A stretch of 64,000 nt of DNA from Streptomyces sp. SAI-127. Lineage in GTDB: Bacteria; Actinomycetota; Actinomycetes; Streptomycetales; Streptomycetaceae. Both the position numbers and the translations under genes were made by a program. Below, one piece after another: positions 53,468-64,000 of this stretch. A model generated the notes under the pieces. That model worked only from the letters and a program-made list of their open reading frames with translations. It had not been told where the DNA came from and ran no database searches. The stretch lies in assembly GCF_029894425.1 (NCBI RefSeq), contig NZ_JARXYJ010000001.1, positions 3,286,001 through 3,350,000 of the forward strand, read 5' to 3'. Each line of letters begins with the position of its first letter. Positions within the stretch are counted from its first letter, which is position 1.

Positions 53468-55404
53468 GCCTCCGCGTCCTTCTTCAGTCTCGTGATCCCG
53501 GCGATCCGGTACGCGTCGGTCTCCTCCAGCGTCTCGCTCGCCAGCAGGGCCTCGGCCAGCGCGTCCAGTTGCCCCCGGTGCTCGGTGAGCTTGCGGAGGG
53601 CCTCCGCGTAGCAGTCGTCGACGATCCGCCGCATCTCGCTGTCGATCACATCGAGGGTCTGGGGCGCGGCGGCGAGGCCGTACGCCTGCTGGGCGTCGCT
53701 GGGGAGGGCGGACAGGCGTCCCACCCGCTCGCTCATCCCCCACCGCGCGACCATCCCGCGCGCGATGTTCGTGACCTGTTCGAGGTCGTTCTCGGCACCG
53801 GTCGTGACGACGCCGTAGACGACCTGTTCCGCGGCCATGCCGCCGAGCGCGCCGATGATCCGTCCGCGCAGGTACTCCTCGGAGAGGGCGTACCGCTCCA
53901 CCTCGGGTGTCGACATGGTCACCCCGAGCGCCCGGCCGCGCGGCACGATCGTCACCTTGCGGACCGGGTCGGCGCCGGGCTGCAGCATGCCGAGGAGGGC
54001 GTGCCCGCTCTCGTGGTACGCGGTACGGCGCCGGTCCTCCTCCGGCATCACCAGCGTGCGCTCGGCCCCGAGCTGCACCTTCTCCAGGGCCTCCGACAGG
54101 TCGGACTGCGTCACCTGCTCCTGCTTGCGCTTGACGGCGAGCAGCGCGGCCTCGTTGGCGAGATTGGCCAGATCCGCTCCTGTCATGCCCGGGGTCGTGC
54201 GGGCCACCCGGGCCAGGTCCACCTCGGGCGCGAGCGGGATCTCGCGGGTGTGGATGGCGAGGATCGCCTCGCGTCCGGCGCGGTCCGGCGGGGAGACGTT
54301 GACCACCCGGTCGAAGCGGCCGGGCCTGGTCAGGGCCGGGTCCAGGATGTCGGCGCGGTTGGTCGCCGCGATGACGACGACGCCCTCGGACCCCGAGAAG
54401 CCGTCCATCTCGGTGAGGATCTGGTTCAGCGTCTGCTCCCGCTCGTCGTGACCGCCCACCGAGGCGCCGCCGCTGCGGACCCGCCCGATGGTGTCGATCT
54501 CGTCGATGAAGATGATCGACGGCGCCACCTTGCGGGCCTCGGCGAACAGCTCACGGACCCGGGACGCGCCGACACCGACGATCATCTCGATGAACTCGGA
54601 GGCGGAGGCGGAGAAGAACGGCACGCCCGCCTCGCCCGCCACGGCGCGCGCCAGCAGGGTCTTGCCGGTGCCGGGCGAACCGGCGAGCAGCACACCGCGG
54701 GGCATCTTCGCGCCCATCCTGCGGTAGACGTCGGGGTGCTCCAGGAAGTCGACGACGTCGTCCAGCTCGCCCTTGACCTCGTCGATGCCGGCCACGTCGG
54801 CGAAGGTGGTGCGCTGGGTGCCGGGCCGCAGGCCCACCGGCTTGGGCGGCGCCTTGCGCCCGAGCATGCCGCCCGCACCACCCACCCCGCCGCCGCCGAG
54901 CCGCCGGGCGAAGAAGATCCACACGGCGACCAGGATCACGATCGGCACCAGCGAGAGCAGCAGGTTGGCCAGCAGACCGCGCTGCTGCACGACCGGTCGC
55001 GCGGTCACCGTGACGTCGTGGCTGCTCAGGTTCTTCCAGAGGGCGTCGTCGGCGAAGGCCGGGCGCTGGGTCCTGAACTTGGTGTAGTCGCCGCCGCCGT
55101 CGGGGTCGTCCCGGGACTGCTTGAGCTGGCCCTGGATCGCGTCGCCCTTGGAGTAGATCTTGTCGACGTTGCCCGCGTCGACCTGTCTGCTGAACTCCGT
55201 GTAGGAGATCGTCGGCTCGTCGCCCCCGCCGAGGTAGTTCAGCCCGACGTACACCAGCAGGAAGACGATCACGGCGGTGACGGCCAGTCCCCACCAGCGG
55301 CCGCGCGGCCGCCTGCCCCCGGGGGGCCGTGGTCCGTCGTCCGGTGTGCCCTCGGTGCGCCAGGGCTGGTCGGGGGCTTTGCGCGCCGGAGCGGCATTGC
55401 TCAT
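53464..55404 (-). CDS. ftsH: ATP-dependent zinc metalloprotease FtsH
   Basis: A 646-residue AAA+ protease. Two N-terminal helices (about residues 38-58 and 146-166) flank a periplasmic-side loop. Walker A is GSPGTGKT (242-249), Walker B FIDEID (299-304), the second region of homology has [11 protein letters not shown], and the zinc site is H464-E-S-G-H468. It degrades unfolded or regulatory membrane proteins. Streptomyces also keep another FtsH near the hpt-folE locus, so this is likely a paralogue. A Pro/Gly-rich basic N-terminus precedes the first helix. Confidence 0.93.
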   Translation of the reverse strand: MSNAAPARKAPDQPWRTEGTPDDGPRPPGGRRPRGRWWGLAVTAVIVFLLVYVGLNYLGGGDEPTISYTEFSRQVDAGNVDKIYSKGDAIQGQLKQSRDDPDGGGDYTKFRTQRPAFADDALWKNLSSHDVTVTARPVVQQRGLLANLLLSLVPIVILVAVWIFFARRLGGGGVGGAGGMLGRKAPPKPVGLRPGTQRTTFADVAGIDEVKGELDDVVDFLEHPDVYRRMGAKMPRGVLLAGSPGTGKTLLARAVAGEAGVPFFSASASEFIEMIVGVGASRVRELFAEARKVAPSIIFIDEIDTIGRVRSGGASVGGHDEREQTLNQILTEMDGFSGSEGVVVIAATNRADILDPALTRPGRFDRVVNVSPPDRAGREAILAIHTREIPLAPEVDLARVARTTPGMTGADLANLANEAALLAVKRKQEQVTQSDLSEALEKVQLGAERTLVMPEEDRRRTAYHESGHALLGMLQPGADPVRKVTIVPRGRALGVTMSTPEVERYALSEEYLRGRIIGALGGMAAEQVVYGVVTTGAENDLEQVTNIARGMVARWGMSERVGRLSALPSDAQQAYGLAAAPQTLDVIDSEMRRIVDDCYAEALRKLTEHRGQLDALAEALLASETLEETDAYRIAGITRLKKDAEA

Positions 55405-55444
55405 ATCTGGACGTTACGGCAGACCTCGGACCTCGGCACGCGCT

Positions 55445-55475
55445 GAGGGCGCCCTCCGGCAGGGAGGACGCCCTC
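55445..55475 (-). terminator. Terminator hairpin between ffh and ftsH
   Basis: GAGGGCG and CGCCCTC form the base and CCTCC with GGAGG the top of the stem, one C-A mismatch between. It lies 16 bp past the ffh stop and separates ffh from ftsH. Confidence 0.65.
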
Positions 55476-55490
55476 GAAGTCGTACGGAAC

Positions 55491-57038
55491 TCAGCCCATG
55501 AACTTCTTGAACTCGTCCGGCAGCTCGAAGTCCTGCGGGGCCTGCTGGCCGGGCACGCCGAAGGCGCTGCCCGCCTGGGCGGCCCTGCGCTCGGCCTCCT
55601 CCTGCTCCTGCTGCTTGCGCTTCATCGGGTTGCCGGAGCGCTGCTTGCCCTTGGCCTTCTTCGGCTGCTTCTTGGCGCGGCCGGGGCCGCCGCCCATGCC
55701 CGGGACACCCGGCATGCCCGGCATCCCGCCGCCCTGGGCCATGCGCGACATCATCTTGCGGGCCTCGAAGAACCGCTCGACGAGGTTCTTGACCGCGCTG
55801 ACCTCGACGCCGGAACCCTTGGCGATACGGGCGCGGCGCGAGCCGTTGATGATCGTGGCGTCGGCGCGCTCGGCCGGGGTCATCGACTTGATGATGGCGG
55901 CCGTGCGGTCGACGTCCCGCTCGTCGAGGTTGTTGATCTGGTCCTTGATCTGGCCCATGCCCGGGAGCATGCCGAGCAGCTTGGAGATGCTGCCCATCTT
56001 CCGGACCTGCTCCATCTGGGCCAGGAAGTCGTCCAGGGTGAAGTCCTGGCCCTTCTTGGACGCCAGCTTGGAGGCCATCTTCTCGGCCTCTTCCTGACTG
56101 AACGTCTTCTCCGCCTGCTCGATCAGGGTGAGCAGGTCACCCATGTCGAGGATGCGGGAGGCCATCCGGTCAGGGTGGAAGGCGTCGAAGTCCTCGAGCT
56201 TCTCGCCGTTCGACGCGAACATGATCGGCTTGCCGGTGATCTGCCGGATCGACAGGGCCGCACCACCGCGGGCGTCACCGTCGAGCTTGGAGAGCACCAC
56301 GCCGTCGAAGCCGACGCCGTCGCGGAAGGACTCGGCGGTGTTGACCGCGTCCTGGCCGATCATCGCGTCGACGACGAAGAGGATCTCGTCGGGCGAGACG
56401 GCGTCGCGGATGTCCGCGGCCTGCTGCATCAGTTCCTGGTCGATACCCAAGCGGCCGGCGGTGTCCACGATCACGATGTCGTGGACCTTGGACTTCGCGA
56501 ACTCGATGGAGTCCTTGGCGACCTTGACCGGGTCACCGACGCCGTTGCCCGGCTCGGGCGCGTAGACCGCGACACCGGCGCGCTCGGCGACGACGCTGAG
56601 CTGGTTGACGGCGTTGGGACGCTGGAGGTCGGCGGCGACGAGCAGCGGCGAGTGGCCCTGCTCCTTCAGCCAGTGGCCGAGCTTGCCCGCGAGGGTGGTC
56701 TTACCGGCACCCTGGAGACCCGCCAGCATGATCACGGTGGGCGGGTTCTTGGCGAACCGCAGCCGCCGGGTCTCGCCGCCGAGGATCGTGACGAGCTCCT
56801 CGTTCACGATCTTCAGGACCTGCTGCGCGGGGTTCAGCGCCCGCGAGACATCGGCACCGAGGGCACGCTCCTTGACGTTCTTGATGAACGTCCGGACGAC
56901 CGGGAGGGCCACGTCCGCTTCCAGGAGGGCGATCCGGATCTCGCGCGCGGTGGCGTCGATGTCCGCCTCGGAGAGCCGTCCCTTGCCGCGCAGGTTCTTG
57001 AAAGTCGCTGAGAGGCGATCGGAAAGAGTATCGAACAC
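55491..57038 (-). CDS. ffh: Signal recognition particle GTPase Ffh
   Basis: A 515-residue protein with N, G and M domains. G1 is GLQGAGKTTLAGKLG and G3 DTAGRLG; the methionine-rich M domain binds 4.5S RNA (RMAQGGGMPGMPGV and nearby). It targets nascent membrane proteins to the translocon with FtsY. The GTG giving VFDTLSDRL is preferred; a 22-codon longer frame has no ribosome site. Lys/Gln/Arg-rich tail before the last helix. Confidence 0.95.
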   Translation of the reverse strand: MFDTLSDRLSATFKNLRGKGRLSEADIDATAREIRIALLEADVALPVVRTFIKNVKERALGADVSRALNPAQQVLKIVNEELVTILGGETRRLRFAKNPPTVIMLAGLQGAGKTTLAGKLGHWLKEQGHSPLLVAADLQRPNAVNQLSVVAERAGVAVYAPEPGNGVGDPVKVAKDSIEFAKSKVHDIVIVDTAGRLGIDQELMQQAADIRDAVSPDEILFVVDAMIGQDAVNTAESFRDGVGFDGVVLSKLDGDARGGAALSIRQITGKPIMFASNGEKLEDFDAFHPDRMASRILDMGDLLTLIEQAEKTFSQEEAEKMASKLASKKGQDFTLDDFLAQMEQVRKMGSISKLLGMLPGMGQIKDQINNLDERDVDRTAAIIKSMTPAERADATIINGSRRARIAKGSGVEVSAVKNLVERFFEARKMMSRMAQGGGMPGMPGVPGMGGGPGRAKKQPKKAKGKQRSGNPMKRKQQEQEEAERRAAQAGSAFGVPGQQAPQDFELPDEFKKFMG

Positions 57039-57122
57039 GGCGCTCGCGGTCCTCGGGGTCGGTGGCAGCTGGGAATCGCCCTCCAGGGTATCCCGGCGAC
57101 ACACGTAGCCGGGATCCCCCGG

Positions 57123-59576
57123 TCAGCCCCGCAAGGTCTCCTCCAGCTTCCGGGCCACGGAAGCCGCTTCGCCGGCCCCGAGCGGGGCGCCCTTGGCGTC
57201 GGTGACGTAGAAGGCGTCCACCGCGTTGGCGCCCAGCGTCGACACGTGCGCGCTGCGCATCCGCACCCCGGCGTCCTCCAGCGCGCGTCCGATGCGGAAC
57301 AGCAGTCCCGGGGCGTCCTGGGCCCGCACCTCGATCACCGTCGCGTGCCGGGAGGCCGCCGGAGCGACCGTCACGCGGGCGGCGGGCGCGATGACGCCCC
57401 GGCGCCTCGGATACGCGGCGTCGCGCTCGGCCAGGCGCCCGGCGACGTCCAGCGAGCCGTCCAGGGCCCGTACGAGATCGGCGCGCAGCCGGGCGGCCTG
57501 GGGCAGCGAGCCGTACTGGGCGGCGACCCGCCAGTTCAGCAGGAGCACGGAGCCCTCGACACCGTCGGGCAGGTCCAGGGCCCGCAGCTCCGCCGTGCGG
57601 ACGGTCAGCCGGTGCACGGCCAGCACTCCGGCGACGGCGGGCAGTACGCGCGGCTGGTCCGGTACGGCGATGAGGAGCTCCACGCCGAGCGGCTCGGGGT
57701 CCCCGGCGGGCTGGCCCTCCGCGACAGCCGGCGACTCGGTCTGCGCGCGCAGGGACAGCACCGGGCTGCCGGTCGCCACCGCCTCGATGGCGAGCCGTTC
57801 CTGCTCGGCGGTGGGCGCGGCGGCCTCCGGCTCGTCGAGGTCGTCCCCGGCGAGCACGGCGGCCACCCTCTTGACCAGGTCGGCGACGAGCGAGCCCCGC
57901 CAGGACGACCAGGCGGCCGGCCCGGTGGCCAGGGCGTCCGCCTCGGTCAGCGCGTGCAGCAGCTCCAGCGTGCCCTGCGATCCGACCGCCTCGGCGACCG
58001 AACGCACGGTGGCCGGGTCCTCCAGGTCACGCCGGGTGGCGGTGTCCACGAGCAGCAGGTGATGCCGTACGAGCGTCGCGAGTACGGCGACGTCGTCGCG
58101 GTCGAATCCGATGCGCGCGGCGACGTCCTTCGCGATGATCTCGCCGGCCACCGAGTGGTCGCCGGGCCAGCCCTTGCCGATGTCGTGCAGCAGTGCGGCG
58201 ACGAGCAGCAGGTCGGGACGGTGGACGCGCCGGGTGAACTCCGAGGCGCGGACGGCCGTCTCGATCAGGTGCCGGTCGACGGTCCAGATGTGCACGGCGT
58301 TGCGCTGGGGACGGCACCGCACCCGCTCCCAGTCGGGCAGCATCCGGGTGATCAGCCCCTCGGCCTCCAGTGCCTCCCAGACGTCGATGGTGGGCTGGCC
58401 CGAGCCGAGCAGAGTCACGAGCTGCTCGCGCGCCTCGGCCGGCCAGGGCGTGGGCAGCGGGCGCACGCCGACCGCCATGCGCCGTACGGCGTGCAGGGAG
58501 AGCGGGAGTCCGGCCTGTGCGGCGGCGGCCGCGGCACGCAGCGGGAGCACGGGGTCGCGATCGGGGCGCGCGGCGCGGGCGAGCACCACCTCGCCGTCCT
58601 GCTCGACGACCCCCTCCGCGAGCGGTGACCTCTCGGCCACCGGCTTGCCGCCCCCGAGCATGGCGCGCAGCCGCGGCCGCACGGCACGCGACCTGAGGAC
58701 GCGTCCCACCTCGCGCCAGGTGACGTCACTGGCGTACGAGATGACCCGCGCGGCTTCGTAGACCTGGCGCAGCAGGGTGTCGGCGTCGAGCAGGCCGAGC
58801 TCGGCGGCGACCTGGTCCTGTTCCTGGAGCGCGAGCCGGTCGGTCGCGCGGCCCGTCGTCAGATGCAGGGCGTCCCGGACGTCGAGCAGTCGGCGCCGGG
58901 CGTCGTCGAGGCCCTCCCGCGGGGCGTCGGCCAGCCATGAGGCGGCGACGGCACGCAGGGCGGTGGCGTCCCTCAGGCCGCCACGGGCCTCTTTGAGATC
59001 GGGTTCGAGCAGGTACTGCAGTTCGCCCTGGCGCTCGGCACGCTCGGCGCACAGTTCCTGGAGCTCGGGAAGGCGCTTGGGGGCCTGGTTGCGCCAGTCG
59101 GCGAGGACCGCCGTCCGCAGGCCCGCCGTCAGCCCCAGATCGCCGGCGATGTGGCGGGCGTCCAGGAGGCCGAGCTGGACTTTCAGATCCTCCGCGGCCG
59201 TCTTGCGGGCCTCCGCGGGTGTGCGCACGGAGTGGTCGAGGGCGAGACCGAGGTCCCACACGGGGTACCAGATGCGGTCGGCCAGCGCGGCGACCGCGCC
59301 GGAGTCGCTGCCGTCGTGCAGCAGGACCAGGTCCAGGTCGCTGCGCGGGGACAGCTCGCCGCGGCCGTAGCCGCCGACGGCGATCAGGGAGACCCCGCGC
59401 AGTGCCTCGGCGCCCGCGGTGAACAGCCCGGAGAGCCAGTCGTCCGTCAGGTCGGCGAGGGCCGAACGGCGCGGCGGCCCGGACCGCGCCCCCTCTTGGA
59501 GGAGGCGCAGCCGGGCCGCCGCGTAGCCGCTGGGTCCCGAGTCCTCTACGTCCTTGTGCACGTCCGTGCTCGTCAC
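57123..59576 (-). CDS. glnD: PII nucleotidyltransferase/deadenylylase GlnD
   Basis: An 817-residue sensor enzyme. The nucleotidyltransferase motif GGYGRGELSPRSDLD lies at residues 68-82, the HD hydrolase domain has LLHDIGKGWPGDHS, and two ACT domains close the chain. In Streptomyces GlnD adenylylates GlnK at Tyr51 rather than uridylylating it. The start GTG follows AGGAG. It is third in the amtB-glnK-glnD operon, 26 bp after glnK, so it is transcribed from the GlnR-controlled amtB promoter. Confidence 0.95.
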   Translation of the reverse strand: MTSTDVHKDVEDSGPSGYAAARLRLLQEGARSGPPRRSALADLTDDWLSGLFTAGAEALRGVSLIAVGGYGRGELSPRSDLDLVLLHDGSDSGAVAALADRIWYPVWDLGLALDHSVRTPAEARKTAAEDLKVQLGLLDARHIAGDLGLTAGLRTAVLADWRNQAPKRLPELQELCAERAERQGELQYLLEPDLKEARGGLRDATALRAVAASWLADAPREGLDDARRRLLDVRDALHLTTGRATDRLALQEQDQVAAELGLLDADTLLRQVYEAARVISYASDVTWREVGRVLRSRAVRPRLRAMLGGGKPVAERSPLAEGVVEQDGEVVLARAARPDRDPVLPLRAAAAAAQAGLPLSLHAVRRMAVGVRPLPTPWPAEAREQLVTLLGSGQPTIDVWEALEAEGLITRMLPDWERVRCRPQRNAVHIWTVDRHLIETAVRASEFTRRVHRPDLLLVAALLHDIGKGWPGDHSVAGEIIAKDVAARIGFDRDDVAVLATLVRHHLLLVDTATRRDLEDPATVRSVAEAVGSQGTLELLHALTEADALATGPAAWSSWRGSLVADLVKRVAAVLAGDDLDEPEAAAPTAEQERLAIEAVATGSPVLSLRAQTESPAVAEGQPAGDPEPLGVELLIAVPDQPRVLPAVAGVLAVHRLTVRTAELRALDLPDGVEGSVLLLNWRVAAQYGSLPQAARLRADLVRALDGSLDVAGRLAERDAAYPRRRGVIAPAARVTVAPAASRHATVIEVRAQDAPGLLFRIGRALEDAGVRMRSAHVSTLGANAVDAFYVTDAKGAPLGAGEAASVARKLEETLRG

Positions 59577-59602
59577 CCAGCAGCTCCTGTTCTGTTCTTC
59601 CG

Positions 59603-61272
<1,670 letters not shown>

Positions 61273-61367
61273 CGGCGTCTCCTCGTCGTAGGTACGGCCC
61301 CGTGCGGGCGAAGCCAGAGCGGAATGAGGGGTGGGCCGGTTATGCGCCATGAGATTGGCGCAGCGCC

Positions 61368-61405
61368 GTTTCGGTGGAAGCCCCTCGTTGTTTCACCGCC
61401 GTGAC
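61368..61405 (-). promoter_or_regulatory. GlnR operator upstream of amtB
   Basis: In minus-strand order the bases read GTCAC, six bases, GAAAC, six bases, GGGCT, six bases, GAAAC. This is the GlnR site pattern GTnAC-n6-GAAAC repeated twice with exact spacing; only the third half-site (GGGCT for GTnAC) is weak. GlnR activates amtB-glnK-glnD under nitrogen limitation. The remainder of the 61273-61585 gap should hold the promoter and the 3' end of nsdA transcription; no other gene is seen. Confidence 0.88.
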
Positions 61406-61585
61406 GAAGACGCCTTGTGTGTTACGCGTCGATGAACTGGCAGATATGGGCCGCGTCGATCGTTATCGTGGCGCAACCTTCGCCCAAGGAGTCAAACCGG
61501 CCGCGGTCGGCCTTCCGATGACCTGGCATGGGGGAGCCGAGTCGGGCAGTTCGGGAGGGCCGGCCGCGGCCGGGGTTCTGGGGAT

Positions 61586-63091
61586 TCAGACGGCTTCCGC
61601 GGTCTCCGGGAGTTCCACGGCGAGCTTGTCGGTGAGATCCACGACCTCGGCGAGATCACCGAAATCGCGTACAGCCGTGTCGACCGTCTTTCGAATACGA
61701 GTGTTGACGCGCTCGGAGCGGACCTTCTTGGCGATGTGCATGGCCTGTTCCACCAGTACGGTGCTCTGCTCGGGCTCGCGCCGGAGCAGGTGCACCGTGG
61801 CCATGCCGACGAGATTGAGTGCGTACGACCGCTGGTGCTCGCCGTCCTTGGAGAAGAGCTCCACCGCCCGCTGCATGAGGGGCTCGGCCAGGGAGGCGTA
61901 GGTGGGGCTGCGCCCGGCCACGTAGGCCAGGTCCCGGTAGGAGTGGGAGTTCTCGCCGTACAGCTCGGCCTCCGAGAAGAACCGGATCCAGTCGGGGTCC
62001 GGCTCGTCCCACTCGTCGGCGTCGGCGAAAACGTCCTCGGCCATCCGGACCGCCCTCTTGCACTTGCCGGGCTGCCCCATGTTGGCGTAGGCGCGTGCCT
62101 CCATCGCATACAGCATCGACTGGGTGCGGGGGCTCGCACAGTCCCGGCTGCCGTACTGCGCGAGGTGGATCAGCTCCAGGGCGTCCTCGGGCCGCCCGAG
62201 GTGGATCATCTGACGGCTCATGCTGGACAGGACATAGGAGCCGAGCGGCTTGTCGCCTGCCTCCTTGGCCGCGTGCAGGGCGAGGACGAAGTACTTCTGC
62301 GCGGTGGGCTGCAGTCCCACGTCGTACGACATCCAGCCCGCGAGTTCCGCCAGTTCGGCGGCGACCTTGAACAGCCTGCGGGTGGTGGTCTCGGGCTGGG
62401 GCTCCTGGAGGAGGTCCGTCACCTCGTGCAACTGACCGACGACCGCCTTGCGGCGCAGGCCGCCGCCGCACTGGGCGTCCCACTGGCGGAACATCTCGGT
62501 CGTCGACTCGAGGAGGTCGAGCTCGGGCCGGGAGAGACGGCCGACGCGCCGGGACGCGGCGGGGTCGGGTTCCCGGTGCGGGGTGGCGGCGGGCCCGGGG
62601 ACGAGCCAGCGCTGCATGGGCTCGATGAGGGACGGGCCCGCGGACAGGACCAGCGAGGTCCCGAGGAAGCCGCGCCGCGCCAGCATGAGGTCGCTGCGCG
62701 AGAACTCGCTGAGCAGGGCCACGGTCTGCGGGCCCGTCCAGGGCAGGTCGACCCCGGTCGCGGACGGTGACTGGCGGGCGGCGCGCAGTCCGAGGTCCTC
62801 GACGGAGACGACGCATCCGAACCGCTCGGAGAACAGCTCGGACAGGATCCTGGGGATGGGTTCGCGGGGGTTCTCGCCGTCCAGCCAGCGGCGCACCCGC
62901 GAGGTGTCGGTGGAGATGTGGTTGGCCCCCAACTGGCGGGCCCTGCGGTTGACCTGGCGGGCGAGCTCGCCCTTCGACCAGCCGCTGCGCTCGAACCAGG
63001 AGGTGAGCAACTCGTTGGGGCGTTTGTCGGCCTGGGAGGAGCTTTGCGCGGCGCTCCCGGCGCCCGTCCCGCTTCCGCTGTTGCCGCCCAC
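61586..63091 (-). CDS. nsdA: NsdA, negative regulator of Streptomyces differentiation (TPR-containing)
   Basis: A 501-residue cytoplasmic regulator. An N-terminal domain (residues about 30-110, with GELARQVNRRARQLGANH) looks like a divergent helix-turn-helix. It is followed by TPR-like repeats such as KYFVLALHAAKEAGDKPLGS and LEPLMQRAVELF-type helices. I place it as NsdA (SCO5582), whose loss in S. coelicolor increases sporulation and antibiotic production. The context is decisive: amtB lies on one side and the primase/polymerase gene on the other. The GTG with GGGGG seven bases upstream gives VGGNSGSG; a TTG 15 codons earlier is unlikely. Confidence 0.9.
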   Translation of the reverse strand: MGGNSGSGTGAGSAAQSSSQADKRPNELLTSWFERSGWSKGELARQVNRRARQLGANHISTDTSRVRRWLDGENPREPIPRILSELFSERFGCVVSVEDLGLRAARQSPSATGVDLPWTGPQTVALLSEFSRSDLMLARRGFLGTSLVLSAGPSLIEPMQRWLVPGPAATPHREPDPAASRRVGRLSRPELDLLESTTEMFRQWDAQCGGGLRRKAVVGQLHEVTDLLQEPQPETTTRRLFKVAAELAELAGWMSYDVGLQPTAQKYFVLALHAAKEAGDKPLGSYVLSSMSRQMIHLGRPEDALELIHLAQYGSRDCASPRTQSMLYAMEARAYANMGQPGKCKRAVRMAEDVFADADEWDEPDPDWIRFFSEAELYGENSHSYRDLAYVAGRSPTYASLAEPLMQRAVELFSKDGEHQRSYALNLVGMATVHLLRREPEQSTVLVEQAMHIAKKVRSERVNTRIRKTVDTAVRDFGDLAEVVDLTDKLAVELPETAEAV

Positions 63092-63525
63092 TGGAACGCC
63101 CCCATCCCTGAGACCACTTGTCGCCGAGTGCGCCAAGCCTTATCAGAATGCCGGTAAATACGGCCGTTCGTCCGGCAGTTGTCAGCCTTCGAACGAGGAG
63201 CCGACTTGCCACCGGCATACCCACAAGTGCATGTGCCCCCAGGACTCGTGCACTCAAAGTAATCCTACGATCACGCGTCCAGCCATGGCGATCCCGGAAA
63301 CGCCACCATTCGCCACCCCTTCGAATGAACCTACGGTCGCCTCCACACGATTCACTTGACATAGACCGAGCAGGGGTAGGCGGAGCGGTGCACTCAGGGG
63401 CGCACATGACCCAGCGCACCACCCGGGGCACCTCCGAGCGCCGACATCGCCCGGAAGAAGCAACGGAGAGTGACTGGCCGCGTCCGTCGCGTAACCACCG
63501 GCGCGCTGGACCCGTTGGAGGGGGC
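63092..63525. other. Control region between divergent nsdA and primase-like gene
   Basis: About 430 bp without a supported gene. It should carry both promoters. A TTGACA at 63356-63361 on the plus strand could be a -35 box, but the matching -10 is weak (TAGGCG, spacing 15). TGCCGG and CCGGCA inverted copies near 63153-63179 may form a stem. I see no repeat or RNA gene. Confidence 0.4.
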
Positions 63526-64000
63526 ATGGGCTTCACGATCGGCGGCATTCGGGAGATCCGTTCCGGTACCCGCAGGCGCGGCCGCTCCTCGGAGTGCACC
63601 ACCGTGGCCGAGTTCACCGGACTCTGGGGCTGGGACGTCGTCCCGGGCGCGCGCGCTTCTGCCGGCGCCTGCTCCTGCGGCCGCGCGGACTGCCTTTACC
63701 CCGGCGCCCACCCCCTCGACTTCGCACCCCCGGTCCCGGCCGGGGCCACCCTCGACGACGTGACCAAGGCGTGGTCCGAGTTCCCCGGCGCCTCGGTGAT
63801 GCTGCCCGTCGGCCGTGCCTTCGACGTCATCGAGGTCGCCGAGCCGGCCGGGCGCCGCGCCCTGGTCCGCCTGGAGCGCATGGGCCTCCCCCTCGGCCCG
63901 GTGACCGCGACCCCCGAGGGCCGCGCCCAGTTCTTCGTCGCCCCCGGCGCCGCGTCCGACCTGAGCGAGCTCCTCTACCGCATGGGCTGGGACGACGCCG
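63526..64000 (+). CDS. Bifunctional DNA primase/polymerase-domain protein, N-terminal part (cut by window edge)
   Basis: The first 158 residues of a protein whose end is outside the window. It starts at ATG after GGAGGGGG. Features are a cysteine pair (ACSCGRADC), HPLDFAP near residue 65, VMLPVGRAFDVIEV and AQFFVAPG. The HPLD and FDVIEV stretches fit the conserved acidic and histidine positions of Prim-Pol (archaeo-eukaryotic primase superfamily) domains. The complete domain is about 190-200 residues. It is divergent from nsdA. A shorter relative lies at the left end of the window. Confidence 0.85.
   Translation, partial: MGFTIGGIREIRSGTRRRGRSSECTTVAEFTGLWGWDVVPGARASAGACSCGRADCLYPGAHPLDFAPPVPAGATLDDVTKAWSEFPGASVMLPVGRAFDVIEVAEPAGRRALVRLERMGLPLGPVTATPEGRAQFFVAPGAASDLSELLYRMGWDDA

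Noticed and set aside
62095..62770. Plus-strand frames opposite nsdA
   Set aside because: Shadow frames of nsdA with no start signals or domains.
63356..63382. Strong promoter for the primase-like gene
   Set aside because: TTGACA is perfect but the best -10 is poor and spacing is 15 bp, so I mention it only within the intergenic note.

Overview
This is high-GC (roughly 70 percent) DNA of a Streptomyces chromosome. Codon third positions are almost all G or C, and GTG starts and very long shadow frames are common. The gene content is diagnostic: whiG, nsdA, four clustered signal peptidases, an amtB-glnK-glnD nitrogen operon and mycothiol-type enzymes. From memory, the order matches the Streptomyces coelicolor core from about SCO5666 to SCO5581, running right to left here. 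No rRNA, tRNA, insertion sequence, prophage or CRISPR array was found.

Left part (1-31 kb) is accessory metabolism. It opens with the tail of a PAP2 phosphatase and a small primase/polymerase-like protein. A leftward operon follows: aldehyde dehydrogenase, PotD, PotA, PotB, PotC and FAD oxidoreductase, apparently a polyamine import and oxidation unit. Then come a NADAR protein, a repeat-rich gap of about 0.9 kb, an adenosine-deaminase-family enzyme probably acting in the futalosine menaquinone route, a GDPD phosphodiesterase, and a sigma factor fused to a zinc finger, membrane segments and an outer domain. A second polyamine block holds a decayed PotD gene, a second aminoaldehyde dehydrogenase, an Lrp/AsnC regulator and a class III aminotransferase. 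An atypical ABC pair, a VOC protein, a LOG-family protein and a sortase-anchored LAETG surface protein lead to a thiamine transporter (thiB-thiP-thiQ) headed by a TPP riboswitch.

Middle part (30-50 kb) is core translation and envelope: rlmN; cdsA-frr-pyrH-tsf-rpsB with stem-loops between several genes; an M23-like protein; a TetR regulator; the sporulation sigma factor whiG; dprA-comM-yraN; DUF2469; Nudix; four overlapping type I signal peptidases; rplS-trmD-rimM-khpA-rpsP.

Right part (50-64 kb) holds a SprT-like protein, proS, a methyltransferase, an FtsH protease, ffh, glnD-glnK-amtB preceded by a clear GlnR operator, the developmental regulator nsdA, and the start of a primase/polymerase-domain gene cut by the window edge. 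Nitrogen sensing (AmtB, GlnK, GlnD, GlnR), polyamine nitrogen use and development (WhiG, NsdA) therefore lie close together.

The most interesting items for follow-up are the membrane-fused ECF sigma factor, the primase-like paralogues at the two ends, the PotD pseudogene, the layered repeats at 9.7-10.4 kb, the ABC ATPase with broken signature motifs, and the 113-bp overlap between two signal peptidase genes. I did not see a clear-cut new multi-gene system.
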